The position numbers and the translations under genes are program-made. A stretch of DNA of 6,084 nucleotides from positions 1 through 6,084 of the forward strand of contig JAGHBX010000463.1 in assembly GCA_021160785.1 (NCBI GenBank). Reading direction: 5' to 3'. Shown piece after piece: positions 1-4,507 of the stretch (position 1 is the first letter of the stretch; the number at the start of each line of letters is the position of its first letter). Origin of the DNA: Planctomycetota bacterium (GTDB taxonomy: Bacteria > Planctomycetota > Phycisphaerae > Sedimentisphaerales > Anaerohalosphaeraceae). A model generated the notes under the pieces. It was not told the DNA's origin and made no database searches. It saw only the letters and a list, made by a program, of their open reading frames with translations.

Positions 1-2
1 GC

Positions 3-2051
3 CTCAAGATGGGCGGAAAGCCTGATGAAGAAAGAATCCGAAACGACGCACTCGGCAAATTGAAGAAACGTGAGGATGCGGCCGATTTCCGGCTGCCGGC
101 GATTCTCAATATTCTGCACAAGTATTCCGAGTCCGACCTGCTGAGTGAGTCATTTGTCGCAGATGCCAAAGAAACAATCCTGAACTTCAAGTACTGGCCC
201 GACGAACTGGAAGGCTGGAGCTGGACTAAGACAGCCAGGATGGATTCTGCGTACATATACAAATTGCTTCATGACGACGATAAGACTAACGATGCCGATG
301 CGGTTGCTTGTCAGGCGGAGTTTGACCGGGTCGACGCGATGGACGATATGTGCTACTGGTCGGAGAATCATTTCATCCTTTTCAGTTCCGGGGCGTATCT
401 GGCAGCGCAACTTTATCCTTCGGAGACATTTACCGCAAGCGTAGAAACCGGCGCACAGCGTATGGTCAAGTTCAAGCCGCGGGTTATGCGATGGCTCGAG
501 CTTCGCTATAAGAGCGGCTTTAGCGAATGGCTTTCAAACGTATATTATAACGAAGACATGCCCGCGGTGCTGGCTCTGATCGAGTTGTGCGAGGATCGAG
601 AGATTCAGCAGCTTGCGACGATGGTTATGGATCTTATGGCGGCCGATATGGCATTGAACAGTTTTCACGGATCGTTTGGCAGCACTCACGGCCGGACATA
701 CGAAAATAAAATGAGCGGCTTGCGCGATCACACTCGGCCTGCTTTCGATCTAATGTTCGATACGAACGACCCCGACGTCGGTAATATGAGCGCCTCGCTT
801 CTTGCCGCCAGTGAAAAATACCGCCTGCCACACGTCATCTATGAAATCGCCGCCGACACCCGGCGGGCTGAATTCGTAAACAAACAGCGTATGGGCATAA
901 CCATAGATAAGAACACGTTCGGCAATTGGGGACTGGATACGCGCTCGGTGGAAAACGGAGGGTGCCTGGAAAACGCAATGACTTTCCTCACGCTGGAAGC
1001 CTATACGCATCCCCTTACCATCGAACTGTTCAGAGATATGCTCGATACTTATTCCATGTGGGGCAATAAATTCTTTGCCCCTTTCAAAGAAAGTCGTCTC
1101 CTGATAGAGCACCCTGAACTCTTTGATACTGTTTTCGACACAACAACAGGTATAAACACTCTGTCGAAAATCGCCAGTCTTGCTGAGAAAGACATTGCAC
1201 GAAACATGCGGCCCGAGGTTAATATCTATACATACCGGACGCCCTACTACATGCTAAGCACCGCCCAGGACTGGAGGGCCGGGTTTGGCGGAGACCAGCA
1301 GTCCATCTGGCAGGCGACACTTGGAATGGAGGCGGTCTGCTTCACCACGCATCCGGCAAAACAGGGCAGCGATTCGCAGAGTACGCCAAATTACTGGACC
1401 GGCTACGGAACACTCCCCCGGGCGATACAAGTTGAGGACGTGGTCATATCGCTTTATGATATAGACACAACCACCGACATATATCTCAAAGACCAACCCC
1501 TCTACACACATGCGTATCTTCCAAGGGGCAAATTCGATAAATCTGTCAGGCAAGTCGCCGACAACGGTGTATGGTTTTTTGCCCGAAAGGGTGATGCATA
1601 CCTGGCCTTGTTTTCATCGGATAAAGATGCTGACTGGATAGCCAACGATGACGATAAAAAAAAGAAAGGGAAGTACGAAATCGTTGCAAACGGAGAGAAG
1701 ACAGTCTGGATATGCCAACTGGGCAGTCGTAATGAATATGCAAACTTTGATGCTTTTACTAAAGCAATCGTTAATGCGCCGCTGGCCGTTGATGCGGCCG
1801 CCATGACAGTCGCATTTCAGTCGCCCTCACAGGGAAGCCTGGTAATGGATTGGGAAAACGACTTGACCAGAAACGGCGCATCCGTAAATGTCAGCGACTA
1901 CAAGCGATACGAAAATCCATACTCCAGCGCAGAATTCCCGGCCGATATCATCGCTTTCAAATTCAACGGCAACTCGTTGATTCTCGATTTCAAGAACAAA
2001 ACACGTAAGGTTACTAATGCATGCGACTCCGGCGCTTCGCGTGCACATTAG
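3..2051 (+). CDS. Uncharacterised large protein, possibly a toroid-type polysaccharide lyase relative (5' end probably outside window)
   Basis: The frame is open from base 3 to the TAG at 2049-2051. The first ATG is at base 9, but no ribosome-binding site fits before it, so the true start is probably upstream of the window and could include a signal peptide. From that ATG the product has 680 residues. Visible blocks are an Asn/His aromatic motif (YWSENHFILFSSGAYLAAQL, residues 116-135), an H-x6-H-x-R-x-Y cluster (H220, H227, R229, Y231), a Tyr/Trp/Gln-rich block (409-439, YRTPYYMLSTAQDWRAGF onward, then QQSIWQATLG), and a probable beta-rich C-terminal half including ARKGDAYLALFSS (525-537). 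A helical first half followed by a beta-rich second half recalls alpha/alpha-toroid polysaccharide lyases such as the heparinase II/III group. This resemblance is an impression, not a proven assignment. No catalytic function is claimed. There are no transmembrane segments in the visible part. The gene ends overlapping hflX by 4 bases, tail to tail. Confidence 0.85.
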   Translation, partial: LKMGGKPDEERIRNDALGKLKKREDAADFRLPAILNILHKYSESDLLSESFVADAKETILNFKYWPDELEGWSWTKTARMDSAYIYKLLHDDDKTNDADAVACQAEFDRVDAMDDMCYWSENHFILFSSGAYLAAQLYPSETFTASVETGAQRMVKFKPRVMRWLELRYKSGFSEWLSNVYYNEDMPAVLALIELCEDREIQQLATMVMDLMAADMALNSFHGSFGSTHGRTYENKMSGLRDHTRPAFDLMFDTNDPDVGNMSASLLAASEKYRLPHVIYEIAADTRRAEFVNKQRMGITIDKNTFGNWGLDTRSVENGGCLENAMTFLTLEAYTHPLTIELFRDMLDTYSMWGNKFFAPFKESRLLIEHPELFDTVFDTTTGINTLSKIASLAEKDIARNMRPEVNIYTYRTPYYMLSTAQDWRAGFGGDQQSIWQATLGMEAVCFTTHPAKQGSDSQSTPNYWTGYGTLPRAIQVEDVVISLYDIDTTTDIYLKDQPLYTHAYLPRGKFDKSVRQVADNGVWFFARKGDAYLALFSSDKDADWIANDDDKKKKGKYEIVANGEKTVWICQLGSRNEYANFDAFTKAIVNAPLAVDAAAMTVAFQSPSQGSLVMDWENDLTRNGASVNVSDYKRYENPYSSAEFPADIIAFKFNGNSLILDFKNKTRKVTNACDSGASRAH

Positions 2052-3364
2052 GAGTCAATTACTTCAACGCCCATCCTCTCGACCTTGGCGAATTCTTTCT
2101 TCCCTAATCGCACTTCGAACTCGACAGACTCCCCTTCGTAGTCCTCCTGCAGGATCGTACCGTGCGCCTTGAGAAAACTTTGCACCTTGCCGTTGGCGAC
2201 ACTTGTCCTTAGCCGCACCGTAACCTCCTCGCCCCTGTACCTGCTCAACACCACTTTACTCAGCTTATCCAGGTTCATCCCCGTCCGGGCGGATATACAG
2301 ATCGCATCCTGATGAATCGTCTGCACCGACTCGATCGTCTGCTTGCTGCGAATCACATCGGACTTGTTCAAAACAGCAATCGTATCCTTCTTCCCGCAAC
2401 CGATATCTCTCAAGACTTTCTCGACGCTATCCATCTGCTCGAAAACATCGTCGCTCGAAGCATCGACCACATGCAAAAGCAAATCCGCATTCACCGCCTC
2501 CTCCAGCGTCGCCTTAAAAGACGCCACAAGATGATGCGGCAGATGATTCACAAACCCGACCGTATCGCTAAGCAGCACCTCGGCGCCCGTATCGACAACC
2601 CACTTGCGAGTTCGCGTATCGAGCGTAGCAAACAACCGGTCCTCCACAAAAACACCCGCGTCGGTCAACGCGTTCATGAGCGTGCTCTTGCCGGCATTGG
2701 TGTATCCCACAAGACAAATCTTGAACATGCCCCGCCGGCCGTCGATCTCACGAATCTTTCGCTTATCGATCCCCACAAGCTCCCGCTTCAATTCGGTGAT
2801 GCGTTTATTCACCAGTCGCCGATCGATCTCCAACTGCTTTTCGCCTGTTCCCCTTGTCCCGATACCGCCGACGGCGCCCACAGCGCCGGCGGCGCCGGCG
2901 GCGCCGGCAAGCGTGTCCAGGTGCCCCCACATGCGAGCAAGACGAGGGTATGTATATTGAAGCTGCGCCAGTTCGACCTGGAGCCTGGCCTGCCTGGTTT
3001 TGGCTCGCGTGGCGAAGATATCCAGGATCAGTTCGCTGCGGTCTAACACTTTGACCTTGACAATTTCCTCTAATTCGCGGATTTGCCCGGGCGACAGGTC
3101 GTTGTCGAAGATGACGACATCGGCGCCAAATCGCACTACGCGGCCGCAGAGCAGTTCGGCCTTGCCTTTGCCGATGTAGGTAGCCGGTGTAATACGACGG
3201 AGTTTCTGCAGAAATCGATCGACGATAATCGCCCCGGCCGTCTCGGCAAGCGCGGCCAACTCCGCCAGATTGTTGTTGGTAACTCCCCCCCGCTGTCGCA
3301 AATTCACTCCCACAAGTACAGCCCGCTCCTTGCGGACCTGCAACTGCTCTCGGACTTTTTCCAA
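2048..3364 (-). CDS. hflX: GTPase HflX
   Basis: HflX is a cytoplasmic GTPase of the TRAFAC/OBG-like group that binds the 50S subunit and splits stalled or hibernating ribosomes, notably after heat stress. The 438 residues match the family's usual length. Its N-terminal HflX domain (about 14-112) carries IGKGK (64-68) and NDLSPGQIRELE (88-99). It is followed by a helical segment (about 110-145: DRSELILDIFATRAKTRQAR, then LQVELAQLQY) and the glycine loop GGIGTRGTGE (166-175). The G domain has G1 GYTNAGKST (220-228), G2 around FATLDT (245-250), G3 DTVGF (267-271), G4 NKSD (333-336) and G5 SAR (358-360). A C-terminal domain follows (about 380-438). The start is TTG: an in-frame TAG lies directly before it and GAGGGAG sits 8 bases upstream. 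Two oddities are an Ala/Gly insertion at about 153-166 and RGTGE where many members have RGPGE. The gene has its own promoter and looks monocistronic. Confidence 0.97.
   Translation of the reverse strand: MEKVREQLQVRKERAVLVGVNLRQRGGVTNNNLAELAALAETAGAIIVDRFLQKLRRITPATYIGKGKAELLCGRVVRFGADVVIFDNDLSPGQIRELEEIVKVKVLDRSELILDIFATRAKTRQARLQVELAQLQYTYPRLARMWGHLDTLAGAAGAAGAVGAVGGIGTRGTGEKQLEIDRRLVNKRITELKRELVGIDKRKIREIDGRRGMFKICLVGYTNAGKSTLMNALTDAGVFVEDRLFATLDTRTRKWVVDTGAEVLLSDTVGFVNHLPHHLVASFKATLEEAVNADLLLHVVDASSDDVFEQMDSVEKVLRDIGCGKKDTIAVLNKSDVIRSKQTIESVQTIHQDAICISARTGMNLDKLSKVVLSRYRGEEVTVRLRTSVANGKVQSFLKAHGTILQEDYEGESVEFEVRLGKKEFAKVERMGVEVIDS
2864..2908 (-). repeat. 9-bp tandem repeat inside hflX encoding an Ala/Gly run
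   Basis: Read on the minus strand, this stretch is five consecutive 9-base units: GCCGGCGCC, GCCGGCGCC, GCCGGCGCT, GTGGGCGCC and GTCGGCGGT. The first three are essentially identical and the last two have decayed. Being a multiple of three, the repeat keeps the frame and encodes Ala-Gly-Ala triplets that drift to Val-Gly-Ala (HflX residues 153-167). It lies just before the conserved glycine loop of HflX. Expansion by replication slippage is the simplest origin. Confidence 0.85.
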
Positions 3365-3372
3365 CTAATACG

Positions 3373-3379
3373 CTCCCTC
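3373..3379 (-). promoter_or_regulatory. Shine-Dalgarno sequence of hflX supporting the TTG start
   Basis: The minus strand reads GAGGGAG, 8 bases before the TTG at 3364-3362. No ATG or GTG lies between it and the coding region, and the codon immediately before TTG is the in-frame stop TAG. This site therefore decides the unusual start codon. Confidence 0.85.
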
Positions 3380-3411
3380 AAAAATAACGCTAAATACACC
3401 TCTCACACCAT

Positions 3412-3440
3412 ATTATACGAAAAGGACCGCATTTGTTCAA
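3412..3440 (-). promoter_or_regulatory. Sigma70-type promoter of hflX
   Basis: On the minus strand TTGAAC (3440-3435) is followed by a 17-base spacer and a perfect TATAAT (3417-3412). Transcription would start near 3405 and leave an untranslated leader of about 40 bases that contains the hflX Shine-Dalgarno sequence. No heat-shock (sigma32) consensus was seen in its place. Box identity and spacing are read directly from the sequence; activity is inferred. Confidence 0.8.
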
Positions 3441-3528
3441 CCACTATTGCCGCCCGAACGCAGGCTGATCGAACCGTAATCCCGTGTGAAATTAAGGCTC
3501 ATCCGGGAAATGAGTAGGTGCATGGCGT

Positions 3529-3551
3529 AAATAGGTAACTGTCCCCTATTT
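3529..3551. repeat. Small palindromic repeat, copy 1 (GGTAACTGTCCCC type)
   Basis: Perfect 7-bp arms AAATAGG (3529-3535) and CCTATTT (3545-3551) flank a 9-base loop. The core GGTAACTGTCCCCTATT aligns, with small differences, to the second element about 90 bp downstream. Cores of this kind are found scattered between genes in many bacterial genomes and often near IS200-like/REP-associated transposases. No transposase is present here, so any mobile-element origin is inference. Confidence 0.55.
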
Positions 3552-3616
3552 TGGGGGGTGGGTTTTTAGGCTGGGGCGGTCGTCGGGACCTGTGCATAAA
3601 CCGGATGAGGCAAAAT

Positions 3617-3640
3617 TAATGGGACCTGGTCCCTTTATTA
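3617..3640. repeat. Small palindromic repeat, copy 2 (GGGACCTGGTCCC type)
   Basis: GGGACC (3621-3626) and GGTCCC (3628-3633) form a perfect 6-bp inverted repeat about one central base. As a hairpin it would be a 5-bp stem with loop CTG. It is flanked by TAAT on the left and ATTA on the right (3617-3620 and 3637-3640). It aligns in direct orientation with copy 1: GG, AC, CTG, TCCC and TATT are shared. It is best seen as a diverged relative of that repeat. The following short T-rich stretch makes a weak terminator possible, but no gene ends here. Confidence 0.5.
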
Positions 3641-3760
3641 GTAGATTTTTTCGGTCTTCTTCTTGACTTCAGTGGAATGGCGGCTAATCCCGATGACTCG
3701 TAGTTTAGCCTGTTATTCCGCGAGGAACCAAAATAATTGGGCTTTTCTGCAAAAAAAATG

Positions 3761-3789
3761 TTGACGGGATCACATTCATGTCGTATTAT
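3761..3789 (+). promoter_or_regulatory. Promoter of the arsR-like metal operon
   Basis: TTGACG (3761-3766), a 17-base spacer and TATTAT (3784-3789) form a strong sigma70-type promoter, preceded by an A8 tract at 3751-3758. Transcription would begin near 3796, about 40 bases before the repressor gene. The -10 box runs into the palindrome at 3787-3798, which places repressor binding over the polymerase site. This is the only convincing promoter found ahead of the three metal genes. Confidence 0.8.
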
Positions 3790-3798
3790 ATGCATATA
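3787..3798. promoter_or_regulatory. Likely operator for the ArsR-family repressor
   Basis: TATATGCATATA is a perfect 12-bp palindrome covering the end of the -10 box and the start region. ArsR/SmtB repressors are known to bind AT-rich dyads overlapping their own promoter, so autorepression of the operon through this site is the natural reading. The dyad is a little shorter than many characterised ArsR operators, and flanking bases may contribute. Confidence 0.65.
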
Positions 3799-3824
3799 TG
3801 TACAGATACGCAGAAAGGTTAACC

Positions 3825-3828
3825 GGGG
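3825..3828 (+). promoter_or_regulatory. Weak Shine-Dalgarno of the arsR-like gene
   Basis: GGGG lies 6 bases before the ATG at 3835. A second candidate, AAAGG (3814-3818), is too far upstream to be ideal. The site is modest, which suits a repressor made in small amounts. Confidence 0.45.
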
Positions 3829-3834
3829 ATACAG

Positions 3835-4170
3835 ATGGAAAATGAAGCGTCGTTATTTAAGGTTTTGGCGGATCCGACACGTTTGAGATTGGCGGTTTTG
3901 CTTTCTATACGTGGCGAAACGTGCGTTTGCATGCTTGCAGACGCTTTGGATGCCCCTGAGTACAGGATTTCGCGTCATTTAGGGATTATGCGTTCGGCAG
4001 GGGTGGTTGAGGCGAGGCGTGAAGGCACGTGGATGCACTACAAGCTCTCTGGGGCTCGAAATCGGCTTGAAAAGTGCCTGCAGGAGTGCTTCAGGGACTG
4101 CCTGGCGGATCACGAAACAGTCAAAGCAGATATGGAACGACTATCAACTGCGGCCTGTAAAGCTGGTTAA
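3835..4170 (+). CDS. ArsR/SmtB-family metal-sensing transcriptional repressor
   Basis: This 111-residue winged-helix protein has the usual length of ArsR/SmtB repressors, which leave DNA when they bind a metal ion. It shows the family's opening LADPTRLRLAVLL (11-23). The metal-site motif ETCVCML (28-34, Cys30 and Cys32) corresponds to ELCVCDL in ArsR and CadC. The recognition region is about EYRISRHLGIMRSAGVV (42-58) and the wing about EARREGTWMHYKL (59-71). The C-terminal helix carries Cys81, Cys85 and Cys89, spaced four residues apart, and Cys108 is near the end. There is no N-terminal cysteine extension as in CadC. The Cys-Val-Cys motif indicates a soft metal or metalloid (As(III), Cd, Pb, Cu or Ag). 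The downstream cation ATPase favours a cation over arsenite. It is the first gene of the operon and is probably autoregulated through the palindrome at 3787-3798. Confidence 0.95.
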   Translation: MENEASLFKVLADPTRLRLAVLLSIRGETCVCMLADALDAPEYRISRHLGIMRSAGVVEARREGTWMHYKLSGARNRLEKCLQECFRDCLADHETVKADMERLSTAACKAG

Positions 4171-4186
4171 TACTTTAGACACGTTT

Positions 4187-4256
4187 GTCATTCCCGCCCC
4201 GGCGCGCCCCCGATGTGTCGGGGTAAACTTTGATAAACTACAGCGGGGATCCAGAA
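4187..4256. repeat. Degenerate palindromic intergenic element (GTCATTCCCGC ... GCGGGGATCCAG)
   Basis: The outer arms ATTCCCGC (4190-4197) and GCGGGGAT (4243-4250) pair with one T-G wobble. Inside lies a hairpin with perfect 6-bp arms CCCCGA (4208-4213) and TCGGGG (4218-4223). Ends of the form GTCATTCCCGC and GCGGGGATCCAGAA are typical of dispersed REP-like or small MITE-type palindromes in many bacteria. It sits between the repressor gene and the two metal-handling genes, so it would be transcribed as a stem-loop in the operon mRNA. No U-tract follows, so it is not an obvious terminator; an effect on mRNA stability is possible. Confidence 0.6.
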
Positions 4257-4259
4257 CGG

Positions 4260-4274
4260 ACAATCTCGGATTGT
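4260..4274. repeat. Short inverted repeat, function unknown
   Basis: ACAATC (4260-4265) and GATTGT (4269-4274) are perfect 6-bp arms around TCG. The site lies between the palindromic element and the small Cys-rich gene. It could be a minor mRNA hairpin or chance; no promoter was recognised beside it. Confidence 0.3.
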
Positions 4275-4330
4275 TACATGTTTAACCTGAAAGGCCGCCA
4301 CCCACAATCAATCTGGACAGAGTACTATTT

Positions 4331-4342
4331 AGGAAAACAAGG
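4331..4342 (+). promoter_or_regulatory. Ribosome-binding region of the small Cys-rich gene
   Basis: AGGA (4331-4334) lies 11 bases and AAGG (4339-4342) 3 bases before the ATG at 4346. Neither spacing is ideal, but a purine-rich stretch of this kind is enough to support the start of this short gene. Confidence 0.45.
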
Positions 4343-4345
4343 ACA

Positions 4346-4507
4346 ATGGAAACGGAAAAAAAGAAAAAAGGGCTGTTAGCAACCATCTGGGAATCCATGA
4401 CCAAGACCGGCGGGTGCTGTGGGTCCGGAGAAACCTGCTGCGGTCCTGCAAAAGAAGATAATACGGAAAGCGTTGAGAGCGAGGCGGCAGAAGAATCCGA
4501 TGGCTAA
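4346..4507 (+). CDS. Small 53-residue Cys-pair protein, probable metal-binding peptide
   Basis: The gene runs from ATG at 4346 to TAA at 4505-4507. It encodes a lysine-rich start (METEKKKKG), a short hydrophobic or amphipathic segment (LLATIWESM, 10-18), a cysteine block GGCCGSGETCCG (22-33; Cys24, Cys25, Cys31 and Cys32, i.e. CC-x5-CC) and an acidic tail ending ESEAAEESDG. No known domain is recognised. Two vicinal cysteine pairs in a glycine-rich loop suggest binding of a soft metal. It stands between the repressor and the P-type ATPase and overlaps the ATPase start by 8 bases, so the two are probably translationally coupled. A role as metal chaperone, sequestering peptide or detached metal-binding module of the ATPase is inference. 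Its frame differs from that of the ATPase. The cysteine motif, start, operon position and overlap argue that the ORF is real despite its size. Confidence 0.75.
   Translation: METEKKKKGLLATIWESMTKTGGCCGSGETCCGPAKEDNTESVESEAAEESDG

Larger units (their letters stand above)
3441..3760. other. Intergenic stretch without a supported gene
   Basis: This is the bulk of the divergent region between the hflX promoter and the metal-operon promoter. Neither strand has an open frame with a ribosome-binding site and protein-like composition. It holds two copies of a small palindromic repeat (listed separately) and a weak hairpin with arms CTCAT and ATGAG (3498-3502 and 3510-3514). A TTGACT at 3663-3668 has no good -10 partner. 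An A8 tract at 3751-3758 lies just before the -35 box of the next promoter and could act as an UP-like element. The region looks like a landing zone for small repeats rather than a lost gene. Confidence 0.6.

Noticed and set aside
1656..1664. A AAA AAG in the frame expected for a -1 slippery site in the left-hand gene
   Set aside because: The zero frame simply continues through a Lys run to a normal stop. No downstream stimulatory structure or meaningful -1 product was seen.
2312..3046. A 244-codon open frame on the plus strand inside hflX
   Set aside because: It is fully antisense to a clearly conserved gene, has no ribosome-binding site and encodes a His/Arg/Gln-rich sequence with no recognisable domain. 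It is a shadow of hflX.
3083..3517. A 144-codon plus-strand frame running from hflX into the intergenic region
   Set aside because: Most of it is antisense to hflX, and its last part crosses the hflX promoter and low-complexity intergenic DNA. Nothing protein-like is seen in it.
3663..3691. TTGACT followed by TAATCC as an additional promoter
   Set aside because: The -10 match is poor, and a far better promoter directly precedes the operon at 3761-3789.
4208..4223. The CCCCGA/TCGGGG hairpin as an intrinsic terminator after the repressor gene
   Set aside because: No run of T follows the stem; the next bases are TAAACTTTGATAAAC. It fits better as the inner part of a dispersed palindromic element.
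4007..4285. A 92-codon plus-strand frame overlapping the 3' half of the repressor gene
   Set aside because: It is out of frame with the repressor, has no ribosome-binding site and continues through the palindromic element.
4346..4507. The possibility that the small Cys-rich gene and the ATPase are one gene split by a frameshift
   Set aside because: The small gene has its own start region and an acidic tail with a stop, and the ATPase has an ATG inside the overlap with a normal N-terminus before helix one. No homopolymer lies between the cysteine block and the overlap, so two genes is the simpler reading.
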